Of a DNA stretch of 16,553 nucleotides, positions 1 to 6,639 are shown one piece after another (within the stretch, counting starts at the first letter, position 1; each line of letters starts with the position of its first letter). The notes below the pieces were generated by a model, which made no database searches, was not told the origin of the DNA, and saw only the letters and a program-made list of their open reading frames with translations. The stretch lies in NCBI GenBank assembly GCA_044464175.1, contig JBIQLO010000080.1, positions 1 to 16,553 of the forward strand. Reading direction: 5' to 3'. Origin of the DNA: JBIQLO01 sp044464175. GTDB lineage: Bacteria > Planctomycetota > Phycisphaerae > Tepidisphaerales > Tepidisphaeraceae. The position numbers were made by a program, and so were the translations under genes.

Positions 1-1
1 C

Positions 2-340
2 CCCCATCCAGCGCCGCAGAACCTTAACCCCGACCGCCGCCGAGACTTCCATCCCGCCGAGGGGGAAACGGTGGATGTCGTCGGCCCCATCTGCGAAAGC
101 GGCGACTACCTGGCCAAGGATCGCCTCCTGCCCCCGCTCAAGCGCGGCGACCTGCTGGCCGTCTTCACCGCCGGCGCCTACGGCTTTGCCATGAGCAGCA
201 ACTACAACAACCGCCCTCGCCTGCCCGAGGTCCTGGTCGATGGCGACCAGTATCGGATCATCCGCCGCCGCGAAACCTACGAGGACTTGACCGCCCTGGA
301 GGAACCCGACGCTGTTTCCGGAGGAAAAAATGGCCGATAG
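2..340 (+). CDS. lysA: Diaminopimelate decarboxylase, C-terminal part (5' end outside window)
   Basis: LysA is the PLP enzyme that decarboxylates meso-diaminopimelate to L-lysine, the last step of lysine synthesis. About 112 codons are visible, open from the left edge in frame 2. The C-terminal beta domain shows the family signature CESGD (Cys codon at 92-94, the residue supplied to the partner subunit's active site in fold-III decarboxylases) and AYGFAMSSNYNNRPR (Tyr codon at 179-181, in the substrate/PLP-phosphate region), followed by PEVLVDG. The GTG at 71 is an internal valine, not a start. The gene ends at TAG 338-340. Its last codons overlap a strong GGAGG-ATG context at 321-332, discussed separately. 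The small gene at 358 follows after 17 bases and could be co-transcribed. Family call is firm; only the 3' part can be judged. Confidence 0.93.
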   Translation, partial: PHPAPQNLNPDRRRDFHPAEGETVDVVGPICESGDYLAKDRLLPPLKRGDLLAVFTAGAYGFAMSSNYNNRPRLPEVLVDGDQYRIIRRRETYEDLTALEEPDAVSGGKNGR

Positions 341-353
341 ACCTTTAGAGGTC
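340..353 (+). promoter_or_regulatory. Small hairpin covering the ribosome binding site of the next gene
   Basis: GACCT at 340-344 and AGGTC at 349-353 can pair across a TTAG loop. The 3' arm contains the AGAGG Shine-Dalgarno-like sequence (347-351) of the gene starting at 358. The stem begins on the last base of the lysA stop codon, so a ribosome finishing lysA would melt it. This suggests translational coupling, but the stem is only 5 bp. Confidence 0.3.
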
Positions 354-357
354 GCCC

Positions 358-615
358 ATGAGCCAGATCAATCCCTTTGGGGGGTATGTGGCCGGAAGCA
401 CCCAGGCCCTGCGCGTCCAGTCGGCCGAGAAGGACCGACAGGTCCATCGGCTCCGTCGCCAGGCCCGCAATAGCACCGCCGATGAGGATGAGGACATCGC
501 CCAGGTGGACAACCCCCAGGCCCTCACCCCTATCCAGGACCGCGACCCACCCCCCGACCGCCGAAAGCGACAATCTCCGGACCAGGACCACCCCCATCTG
601 GACGTGACCGGCTGA
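358..615 (+). CDS. Small acidic/basic conserved-looking hypothetical protein (85 aa)
   Basis: The product starts MSQINPFGGYVAGSTQA, continues through a charged, Gln/Arg-rich helix-like stretch (about residues 18-40), an acidic patch (ADEDEDIAQVDN, about 43-54), a proline/arginine-rich low-complexity region, and ends in HLDVTG. No signal peptide or membrane segment is seen. It resembles, from memory, small unannotated planctomycete proteins that share a hydrophobic/Gly start, an acidic middle with an xxQVDN/ESxxx-type motif and a terminal HxDxx; this was not verified. Third codon positions are strongly C/G biased, unlike the alternative frames at 330 and 377, and AGAGG lies 6 bases upstream of the ATG. 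It follows lysA by 17 bases and ends 7 bases before the convergent protease gene. Function unknown. Confidence 0.65.
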   Translation: MSQINPFGGYVAGSTQALRVQSAEKDRQVHRLRRQARNSTADEDEDIAQVDNPQALTPIQDRDPPPDRRKRQSPDQDHPHLDVTG

Positions 616-622
616 GCGGTCC

Positions 623-1984
623 CTACTGCGGCTGCGTCGTCGCCGCGGGTGCGGATTTCGAGCTGACCTGTTGATGCTGCAGCACCAGCAGCCCCACCAT
701 CGTCTCCACCGCCCGCTGGAGTTGGATGTCCGCCGGCTGCGTCGACCCCGGCTTCGCCGGCTCGGTCGCCGACTTGGTCGCCGCCCGCGTCGTCGGCGCG
801 TGCATCAACTCCGCCTCATACCGCTCCTTCATGACCGCCTGCTCCTGCTGCGGCGTCATCGGCACCACGATCTGCGGGTCCACCCCCCAGTCCTTGGAGT
901 CCTTCCGCCGATGCACCAGCCGTCCGCTCGGCAGGTAGTAGTACGCCACCGTCAGCTTCAACTCCCCGCTGTTGTCCTCCAGCGGCATCACTTCCTGCAC
1001 CGATCCCTTGCCATAGGTTCGCGTCCCCAGCACCAGCGCCCGCCCATGGTCCTTGAGGCTCCCCGAGACGATCTCCGCCGCGCTGGCCGAGTGCTCGTTC
1101 ACCAGCACGATCATCGGGAAGTCCGGCAGCGTCCCCTTCTCCTTGGCATACTCCACATGCTCCGGCCGGTTGCGCCCCTTGGTCGAGACGATCACCCCCT
1201 GTTTCACCAGAAGGTCAATCACCTGCACCGCCTGGTCCAGCCGCCCGCCCGGATTGAACCGCAGGTCCAGGATCAGCCCCTTCATGCCCGAGGCCATGAT
1301 GTTGTTCATTGCCGCCTTAAAATCCTGATAGGTTTTGGGCGTGAACTGCGTGATCCGCAGATAGGCGATCTTCGGATCCTGGCTCAGGAAGTAGTTCCAC
1401 GAGTTGTCCTTGTTGCGGACATACCCCTTAATGGTCGGAATTTCCACTTCCTGCCGCGTCAGCGTGATCGTCTCCTGGGCCCCCCCGGCATGCTCCACGG
1501 TCAGCGCCACGTCCGTTCCCGGCAGCCCCGTGATGTTCTTAATGATGTCCTTGAGCTGCTTTCCCTCGGTCGATTCGCCGTTGATCTTCAGGATGATGTC
1601 GCCCGGCAGCACCCCCGCCTTGAACGCCGGGCTTCCTTCGATGGGCGTCACCACCTTGATCTTGCCATCCTCCCCCTGGTCGAGCTGGATGCCGACCCCC
1701 TCGTAGCTCCCTTCCAGCATCCGGTCAAAGTTCTTCTGCTGCGCCGGTGGGATATAGATGCTGAACGGGTCCAGCTCTCCCATCATCCCCTCGATCGCCC
1801 CCTGGCGCAACTTGGCCTCATCCACCGGCTCCACATAGTTGGTTTCGATCTGCCGATTGATGTCGATCAAGGTCCGGACGAACGAGTAATCATCATCCCG
1901 CTGCGCCAGCGACCCCGGCACCTTCAGCGCCAATACCCCAAGCAGCAGCAGACTTACCATCCATGCAAAGCGTTCCCGATTCAT
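623..1984 (-). CDS. ctp: S41 family C-terminal processing peptidase (CtpA/Prc-like)
   Basis: A 453-residue exported serine protease. An N-terminal hydrophobic segment (about 8-20) precedes SLAQ and acts as signal peptide or anchor, so it works in the periplasm or at the envelope. Residues about 35-80 are the N-terminal helical cap, about 85-175 a PDZ domain (GVGIQL, AGVLPGDIILKING) and about 195-375 the S41 catalytic core. LILDLRFNPGG is the oxyanion/strand motif; S301 in NEHSASAAEI is the expected nucleophile and K326 in TYGKGSVQ the base, 25 residues apart as in E. coli Prc. The tail (about 395-453) is Thr/Ala/Pro/Gln-rich (STQPAD, ATTQPQ), a linker style I associate with Tepidisphaerales. 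AGGAG lies 6 bases before the ATG. It follows hisB by 60 bases and may share its transcript, though the functions are unrelated. Confidence 0.93.
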   Translation of the reverse strand: MNRERFAWMVSLLLLGVLALKVPGSLAQRDDDYSFVRTLIDINRQIETNYVEPVDEAKLRQGAIEGMMGELDPFSIYIPPAQQKNFDRMLEGSYEGVGIQLDQGEDGKIKVVTPIEGSPAFKAGVLPGDIILKINGESTEGKQLKDIIKNITGLPGTDVALTVEHAGGAQETITLTRQEVEIPTIKGYVRNKDNSWNYFLSQDPKIAYLRITQFTPKTYQDFKAAMNNIMASGMKGLILDLRFNPGGRLDQAVQVIDLLVKQGVIVSTKGRNRPEHVEYAKEKGTLPDFPMIVLVNEHSASAAEIVSGSLKDHGRALVLGTRTYGKGSVQEVMPLEDNSGELKLTVAYYYLPSGRLVHRRKDSKDWGVDPQIVVPMTPQQEQAVMKERYEAELMHAPTTRAATKSATEPAKPGSTQPADIQLQRAVETMVGLLVLQHQQVSSKSAPAATTQPQ

Positions 1985-2032
1985 ATCTACTCCTCATTGA
2001 GGGTGCCGTGCGGGATGATTGGCTCCCGGTTC

Positions 2033-2046
2033 CAGCACTCAGCACT
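2033..2046. repeat. Two tandem 7-bp units CAGCACT at the hisB 3' end
   Basis: CAGCACT occurs twice head to tail (2033-2039 and 2040-2046), running into the hisB stop codon. It belongs to a set of short 7-bp-period tracts in this window with unrelated unit sequences (2684-2722, 6565-6585, 13106-13195, 14685-14712). Two units alone could be chance. Confidence 0.5.
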
Positions 2047-2653
2047 ACCCGTTCAGCGATCCCTTCGTGCTGGGCACGCCGGTCTGCCGCGGATCCAGTT
2101 CCACAGCCTGCCGCAGCGCCCGCGCGGTCGCCTTGAACACCGCCTCGGCGATGTGGTGGTTATTGCTCCCGTAGGGCACCTGCACATGGAGATTCATCCG
2201 TGCGCTGTTGGCCAGCGCCTTGAAAAACTCCTCCACCAGTTCGACCGGAAAAGACCCGATCAGCGGGCCCGTAAACTCCACCCGCCACACAAACGCCGCC
2301 CGGCCCGACAGATCAACTGCCACCTGCGCCAGGCTGTCATCCATTGGCACAGCGGCCCATCCATATCGCCTGATGCCGCTCTTGTCCCCCAGCGCCTTTT
2401 CCAAAGCCTGCCCCAGCACGATCCCCACATCCTCCACTGTATGGTGGGCATCCACCTGCAGGTCCCCCTCTGCCGTCAGATTGAGGTCCGCCAGCGAGTG
2501 ACGGGTCAGCAACTCCAGCATATGGTCAAAAAATCCCACACCCGTCTCACAGTGGCTCTGTCCCGATCCGTCCAGGTTGATCGAAAGCTTGATCTTCGTC
2601 TCCCGGGTCTGACGGGAAATCTCGGCAGTGCGATTGTTGGGTGTCATGGCCAT
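2045..2653 (-). CDS. hisB: Imidazoleglycerol-phosphate dehydratase
   Basis: HisB dehydrates imidazole-glycerol phosphate to imidazole-acetol phosphate, step six of histidine synthesis, in the cytoplasm as a Mn-dependent 24-mer. The 202-residue length fits the monofunctional enzyme, without the phosphatase domain of enterobacterial HisB. Metal-binding motifs of the duplicated fold are intact: GFFDHMLE (40-47), DAHHTVEDVG (H70, H71, E74) and NNHHIAEAVFKA (H166, H167, E170); the end has the typical STKGSLN. Two in-frame ATGs (MAMTPN) could start it; neither has a clear Shine-Dalgarno sequence, and the upstream one is used here. hisC lies upstream on the same strand, but 269 bases away, so hisB may have its own promoter. 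The next gene, ctp, follows after 60 bases. Confidence 0.95.
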   Translation of the reverse strand: MAMTPNNRTAEISRQTRETKIKLSINLDGSGQSHCETGVGFFDHMLELLTRHSLADLNLTAEGDLQVDAHHTVEDVGIVLGQALEKALGDKSGIRRYGWAAVPMDDSLAQVAVDLSGRAAFVWRVEFTGPLIGSFPVELVEEFFKALANSARMNLHVQVPYGSNNHHIAEAVFKATARALRQAVELDPRQTGVPSTKGSLNG

Positions 2654-2683
2654 AGACTCAGGTTCTCGATTGAGGTTTTGGTG

Positions 2684-2722
2684 GTTCGAAGTTCAGGAAC
2701 CGTCCCGTCACGTTTCACGTTC
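2684..2722. repeat. Degenerate 7-bp-period tract between hisC and hisB
   Basis: GTTCGAA/GTTCAGG (2684-2697) and CACGTTT/CACGTTC (2709-2722) are two pairs of near-identical 7-bp units of different sequence, in the 269-base gap 2654-2922. The rest of this gap holds no convincing ORF, RNA gene or tRNA; it includes the palindrome GCGATCGC near 2874 and a small stem-loop at 2882-2895. Confidence 0.45.
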
Positions 2723-2881
2723 GATGCATGCAATGTCACGGCATGAGCTATTGCCGTTTGCGCGATCAAGGCCTGAGTCGGCCGGTACCACGTCTGCGCC
2801 AAGCTCGGGCATAAGAGTCACCAGCCATCCTGCAACCGGAGGCCTCAGACCAACATACAGGTCGTCCCGGCGAAGCGATCG

Positions 2882-2895
2882 CTGAGGGTGCTCAG
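2882..2895 (-). terminator. Weak stem-loop just after hisC
   Basis: CTGAG (2882-2886) and CTCAG (2891-2895) can pair across a 4-base loop about 28 bases downstream of the hisC stop. There is no T-run after it on the minus strand, so intrinsic termination is doubtful. It is the only obvious structure marking the end of hisC before the long gap to hisB. Confidence 0.2.
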
Positions 2896-2922
2896 GGTCC
2901 GCACCTGTGGCCGGAGTATACC

Positions 2923-3993
2923 TTATGCCGCCTTCTCCGTCGCCGTCAGGGTCTTGATTCCAGCCAGCAGGGCGTTGTTTTCCTGGCTGGCGCCGATCGT
3001 AATTCGCACCTTGTCGCTCAGGCCGGGCGCCTCAAAGTGACGTACGAGAATGCCCTGGTGCTTGAGGCCCTGGTACACCTCGCGTCCCCGTCCGCCCGGC
3101 GGGGTGGCCAGCACAAAGTTGGCGCTGCTGGGCAGCACGCTCCATCCCATTTCCTCCAGAGCGGCGGTGACCCGTGCCCGCTCGTTGCGCACATCCGCCC
3201 AACGGGATACGGCGTATTCCTGATCCTCAATGGCCGCCGTCGCCGCCACGATTGACACGGCGTCGCAATTGTAGCTGTCCTTGACCTTCATCATTTCCTC
3301 AATGACCTGGCTTTGGGCGATCGCATAGCCGAACCGCAATCCCGCAAGCGAATACGCCTTGCTCAGTGTCCGGGAGATGATGATATTGGCATGTTTTTCC
3401 ACCAGGCGTACGCAATGGCCTGGTGCAAAATCCGCATATGCCTCATCGATCAGGACCGCTCCGGTGAATTGTCCCGCCAACTCCGCCACGGTCGCGGGGG
3501 GGACGAACGTCCCCGTCGGGGCATTGGGATTGGCCAGATAAATTGCATCCGCCTTCGTCTCAAGCAGCGCGTCGATCGGCAGCGAATAATCGGCGGGCCA
3601 CCAGACCGATTTGAGGCGCGCATCCTGCAATTTGGCCAGCACCGGGTAGAGGGAATAGGTTGGCTCCGTGCAGGCCAGCGTGCCTCCGGCCGGGATGAAG
3701 GTCCGCGTGGCGATGGTCAGGATGTCATCCGAGCCGTTGCCTGCCAGGATCATCTCCGGCGACAGGCCCCAGAGCTTGGCCGCCGCCCGCCGGAAGGACT
3801 CGGCCGTGGGGCTGGGATAGCGGCGCAGCATCTCCGGCTCGATGTTGCGAATCGCCGCCATCACCTTTTCACTTGGAGGAAACGGGTTTTCGTTGGTATT
3901 GAGTTTCACGATGCGCTCGCCCGGGCGCGGCTGCTCGCCCGGCGTGTAGCCGCTCATCTCGCGCACGGTGGAACGGACGAAGGTTGGAGCCAT
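2923..3993 (-). CDS. hisC: Histidinol-phosphate aminotransferase
   Basis: A 356-residue class I/II PLP aminotransferase that converts imidazole-acetol phosphate and glutamate to histidinol phosphate and 2-oxoglutarate; the HisC family may also act on aromatic amino acids. Family landmarks are KLNTNENPFPP (30-40, substrate loop), GNGSDDI (85-91, PLP phosphate), NPNAPTG (155-161), IDEAYADF (D183 pairs with the pyridine nitrogen), the Schiff-base lysine K212 in SRTLSKAYSLAGLRFG, and the carboxylate-binding Arg near the C terminus. Length is normal. The ATG at 3993 has no Shine-Dalgarno sequence; a TGATATAAT extended -10 box ends exactly 6 bases before it, so the mRNA is probably leaderless. hisB follows 269 bases downstream. 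The glycosyltransferase gene at 4149 is divergent. Confidence 0.96.
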   Translation of the reverse strand: MAPTFVRSTVREMSGYTPGEQPRPGERIVKLNTNENPFPPSEKVMAAIRNIEPEMLRRYPSPTAESFRRAAAKLWGLSPEMILAGNGSDDILTIATRTFIPAGGTLACTEPTYSLYPVLAKLQDARLKSVWWPADYSLPIDALLETKADAIYLANPNAPTGTFVPPATVAELAGQFTGAVLIDEAYADFAPGHCVRLVEKHANIIISRTLSKAYSLAGLRFGYAIAQSQVIEEMMKVKDSYNCDAVSIVAATAAIEDQEYAVSRWADVRNERARVTAALEEMGWSVLPSSANFVLATPPGGRGREVYQGLKHQGILVRHFEAPGLSDKVRITIGASQENNALLAGIKTLTATEKAA

Positions 3994-3999
3994 AAAGCC

Positions 4000-4008
4000 A
4001 TTATATCA
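4000..4008 (-). promoter_or_regulatory. Extended -10 promoter of hisC (leaderless start)
   Basis: On the minus strand TGATATAAT is a perfect extended -10 element (TGn plus TATAAT). The last T is at 4000, so a standard start point 7 bases on falls at 3993, the A of the hisC ATG. No good -35 box is present (GTCGCT at 17-bp spacing), as expected for an extended -10 promoter, and no Shine-Dalgarno sequence lies before the ATG. Confidence 0.7.
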
Positions 4009-4113
4009 AAACCCGCTGGTGAAGCGACGAAGGAACGGCGAGAAAATCATTGAACCCTTTCCCATCACTTGAGCGTCTACTCCTCGGTCGCCCGCTTATT
4101 GCCAGTTTCACTA

Positions 4114-4142
4114 TTGACAACCCTGCCGCGCGGCCTGACAAC
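4114..4142 (+). promoter_or_regulatory. Candidate promoter of the GT-C glycosyltransferase gene
   Basis: TTGACA (4114-4119) matches the -35 consensus. A 17-bp spacer leads to GACAAC (4137-4142), a poor -10 match (3 of 6); AACAAT at 4140-4145 is a better hexamer but gives a 20-bp spacer. With the 17-bp reading the predicted start point is 4149, the A of the chosen ATG, giving another leaderless mRNA. Tentative. Confidence 0.35.
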
Positions 4143-4148
4143 AATCCC

Positions 4149-5729
4149 ATGCACGCAATGGGCGCGCCTCATGCTCTGGATTCAACCGAGTTGTCGCCGC
4201 CGCGCATCACACCGGCGCGGTCAGCCGACCATTTACTGCTGCTGGCCGACCAATATCGGTGGTGGATATTTGCGGGCATCGCGGCCCTGTATCTCCTGGG
4301 CTTCAACGGCCAATGGCAGATCGAGCCCGATAGCGCCCTTTATCTATGCATCGCCCGTAATCTGGCCGAGGGGCGGGGGTATCTCTATCACGGGCAGGTA
4401 GCGCATCTGGCCTATCCGGGACTCCCCTGGCTGGAGGCGGGGACCTTCCGACTCTTTGGCGTGGGTGCGCTTTGGCCCATGCATGTGCTGATGGTCCTGT
4501 TTGCCCTGGCCGCCATCGCCCTAACGTATCGCCTCTTTCACCTGCATGCAGGCCGCTCGGTCGCCGTCGTGGTGACTTCAATGGTTGCCGTTGGTCAATG
4601 CTTTTATCAGTATGCCTTTCAACTCCGCAACGACATGCCGTTTCTGGCCGGCGTCATGGGGGTGCTGGCGGGTTACGAGGGGCTGTTGCATGCGGCGGGC
4701 CGGTCCCGGCGGTGGCTGGACTGGACGCTGCTGGCGGGGGGGCTGGGATTGGCGGTGGTCATGCGGCCGACGATGATTCCGCTGGTGGCGGTCCTGATCC
4801 TGGCGCTGGGATGGTCCCTGGTGCGCCATGGCATTGGCGGGAAGGACGCATGGCGGTGGGGGGCGGGACTGGCAATGCTTCTGCTGGCGGTTGGGCTCTT
4901 TATTTTCATTGATCCACGCCACGCCAACGCGCCGGCCCTGGGCGGGTATGAAAGCGATGTTGCCGGCATCTTTCTCCACGAAACTCGTTTCATCGACACA
5001 CTTGCCAAGACCTGGCATGTTTATCTGCCGCAGATCGTGCGTTCGATTCCCATCGCGGCGTTTGGTATTGAACTGGGGCCGGGTCTGAATCTGGTGGCGG
5101 CCGCGCTGCTGGTTTGGCTGGGACTTCGTCTTTGGAGGCGGCGACCATTATGGGGCATGTGGATTGCCGCCACGGTCGCCATGATGCTCATCACGCTCCC
5201 GCGCGATCGCTATTTTCTGCCGATCGTGCCGCTGCTGGCCTATGCCTGGTGGCGCTGGATTGCCGGATTGAACCGTCGCCTGGAGCTCAAGTGGGGGAAT
5301 TTCCTTTTTTCCCTGCTCCTGACCCTCTGGATAGCGCCCAATCTCGTTCGCCTGGGCGGTGTCGCCTTGGCACAGCGCCAGCGACCCTTCATCACCCATT
5401 ATAAGGATGGAAAAATGACCGGCGTGGTCGCGTTTGCCAATCAGTTGACGGTCCATACGTCTCCTGCCGCGACGATCGTGGCTCCCGAAGGCATGGGCCG
5501 CATTCTGACCTACCTGAGCGACCGCCCGGTCCTTGACGCGACGGAATACGGCCGCATCAATCCATCGCAGGGTCCAATTTATTGCGTTCTGCCCCTGGTC
5601 CGTGATGATGTCTCCATGACCGAATGGATTGCCGCCCGTGATCTGCAGATCGGTCCACCCATACTGACCACGCCGCGAAGAGCGGGCCTGGAGCCCTGGT
5701 CGCTCCATCCCCTGAAGAAGAAGGGATAA
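4149..5729 (+). CDS. Polytopic membrane glycosyltransferase, GT-C fold (ArnT/PMT-like)
   Basis: A 526-residue integral membrane protein. It has a first membrane helix at about 38-52, then the GT-C first-loop acidic motif EPDSALYLCIARNLAEGRGY (D61 the likely catalytic/metal residue), and about ten further hydrophobic helices up to the segment NFLFSLLLTLWIAPNLV; the last 120 residues are a soluble domain. Such enzymes transfer sugars from polyprenyl-phosphate donors to lipids, glycans or proteins on the outer face of the inner membrane; the acceptor cannot be read here. The reading frame is open from a TTG at 4050, but the extra 33 residues are not hydrophobic or conserved-looking, so the ATG at 4149 is preferred (4158 is also possible). 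A GT2 enzyme follows after 47 bases, suggesting one glycan-building unit. Confidence 0.8.
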   Translation: MHAMGAPHALDSTELSPPRITPARSADHLLLLADQYRWWIFAGIAALYLLGFNGQWQIEPDSALYLCIARNLAEGRGYLYHGQVAHLAYPGLPWLEAGTFRLFGVGALWPMHVLMVLFALAAIALTYRLFHLHAGRSVAVVVTSMVAVGQCFYQYAFQLRNDMPFLAGVMGVLAGYEGLLHAAGRSRRWLDWTLLAGGLGLAVVMRPTMIPLVAVLILALGWSLVRHGIGGKDAWRWGAGLAMLLLAVGLFIFIDPRHANAPALGGYESDVAGIFLHETRFIDTLAKTWHVYLPQIVRSIPIAAFGIELGPGLNLVAAALLVWLGLRLWRRRPLWGMWIAATVAMMLITLPRDRYFLPIVPLLAYAWWRWIAGLNRRLELKWGNFLFSLLLTLWIAPNLVRLGGVALAQRQRPFITHYKDGKMTGVVAFANQLTVHTSPAATIVAPEGMGRILTYLSDRPVLDATEYGRINPSQGPIYCVLPLVRDDVSMTEWIAARDLQIGPPILTTPRRAGLEPWSLHPLKKKG

Positions 5730-5761
5730 GGCCCCAGGGAGGAAAAACCCGGCCGATTTTG

Positions 5762-5767
5762 TATCCT
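5762..5767 (+). promoter_or_regulatory. Possible -10 box of the GT2 gene
   Basis: TATCCT at 5762-5767, preceded by TTTTG, would place transcription start near 5774, three bases before the ATG at 5777. There is no Shine-Dalgarno sequence before that ATG. The -35 region is poor, so the gene might instead be read from the upstream glycosyltransferase transcript. Confidence 0.3.
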
Positions 5768-5776
5768 GAACGCATC

Positions 5777-6565
5777 ATGAAGTTTTCCATCATTACCCCT
5801 TCCTTCAACCAGTGCCGATATCTGAAGCGGACGATGGACAGCATCCTCAACCAGGAAGGGGCGTTTGAGCTGGAATGGATCGTCATGGACGGCGGCAGCA
5901 CCGATGGAACTCTGGAATTGCTTCGCGACCGCTCCGACCCGCGCATCCTTTGGCAAAGCGAAAAGGATAAGGGACAGTCCGATGCCTTAAACAAGGGGCT
6001 GGCCCGTGCCGGCGGCGAACTTATCGGGTGGCTTAACAGTGATGATCTCTATACGCCTGGTGCATTGGCCGCTGTTGCCGAGGCGTTCCAACGCCACTCC
6101 GACGCGCAGTGGCTGGTCGGCCGATGCGGCATTGTCGATCAGGAGGACCGGCCCATCCGCCACGGCATCACCCGTTACAAAAACCGCCTCCTGGACCGCT
6201 ACACGCGCCGGCGGCTTCTGGCCGGGAATAACCCCATCAGTCAGCCGGCCGTCTTCTGGCGGCGCTCCTTCGGCCAACAGGCCGGTCCTTTGGATGTCAC
6301 GCTGCACCATGCGATGGATTACGACTTGTGGCTCCGCATGAGCCAACTCGCCGAGCCCCTGATCCTCAAGCGGGAATTATCTCTTTTTCGCGTCCATTCC
6401 ACGAGCAAATCCGGCACCCAGACGGCCGAGCGTTTTGCCGAACAATACGCCGTTGCCCACCGCTATTTCGGGAACGATCGTGCCGCACACCTCTGGCACC
6501 AGTTCAATCGCTTGAAAATCGTCTGGGGTTATCGGGTGGTGGGGTGGCTGGAGGGGGGAAGATAG
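5777..6565 (+). CDS. Family 2 glycosyltransferase (GT-A fold)
   Basis: A 262-residue cytoplasmic GT2 enzyme that uses a nucleotide-sugar donor. It starts MKFSIITPSFNQ, the first beta strand of the fold, followed by VMDGGSTDGT (D38 binds the nucleotide), the variable DxD-type metal motif NSDD at 87-90 (IGWLNSDDLYTPGAL), and the acceptor-side MDYDLWLRM (180-188) with the likely base Asp. This arrangement matches the WcaA-like 'PGL/p-HBAD' class of GT2 proteins used in polysaccharide synthesis. An in-frame TTG at 5759 would add six residues, but the ATG gives the exact family start. It lies 47 bases after the membrane glycosyltransferase, so the pair probably builds and exports or decorates one surface glycan. 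It converges on queE; an inverted repeat fills the gap. Confidence 0.9.
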   Translation: MKFSIITPSFNQCRYLKRTMDSILNQEGAFELEWIVMDGGSTDGTLELLRDRSDPRILWQSEKDKGQSDALNKGLARAGGELIGWLNSDDLYTPGALAAVAEAFQRHSDAQWLVGRCGIVDQEDRPIRHGITRYKNRLLDRYTRRRLLAGNNPISQPAVFWRRSFGQQAGPLDVTLHHAMDYDLWLRMSQLAEPLILKRELSLFRVHSTSKSGTQTAERFAEQYAVAHRYFGNDRAAHLWHQFNRLKIVWGYRVVGWLEGGR

Positions 6566-6639
6566 AAGGCAGGAGATAGGGAAAGGAGGGGGGTGAAACC
6601 GCATCGCTGCGTCCCTCCGTCATCAGTGTTCTGCCTTCT
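6564..6639. terminator. Inverted repeat between convergent GT2 and queE genes
   Basis: AGAAGGCAG (6564-6572) is perfectly repeated in inverse as CTGCCTTCT (6631-6639). Each arm begins on a stop codon: in both directions GAAGGCAG follows the stop directly. Inside, GGAGGG near 6585 can also pair with CCCTCC near 6613. The purine side reads in 7-base units (GAAGGCA, GGAGATA, GGGAAAG), linking it to the heptamer tracts elsewhere. It may be a bidirectional terminator or a small repeat element. The 58-base loop and lack of T-run make classic intrinsic termination uncertain. Confidence 0.4.

Noticed and set aside
2680..2697. tRNA-like GGTTCGAAGTTC
   Set aside because: Resembles a T-loop, but no acceptor stem, anticodon arm or CCA-proximal pairing could be found around it; it is better explained as two 7-bp units.
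671..2746. 691-codon plus-strand open frame
   Set aside because: Arg/His/Leu-rich translation lying antisense to ctp and hisB, both with intact family motifs. It is a by-product of GC-rich codon structure.
3313..4053. 246-codon plus-strand open frame
   Set aside because: Antisense to hisC and made of Arg/Gly/His-rich sequence; no start signal or domain.
4050..4148. N-terminal extension of the GT-C glycosyltransferase from TTG
   Set aside because: The added 33 residues show no family feature, and a TTGACA box lies inside this stretch, which argues for the later ATG.
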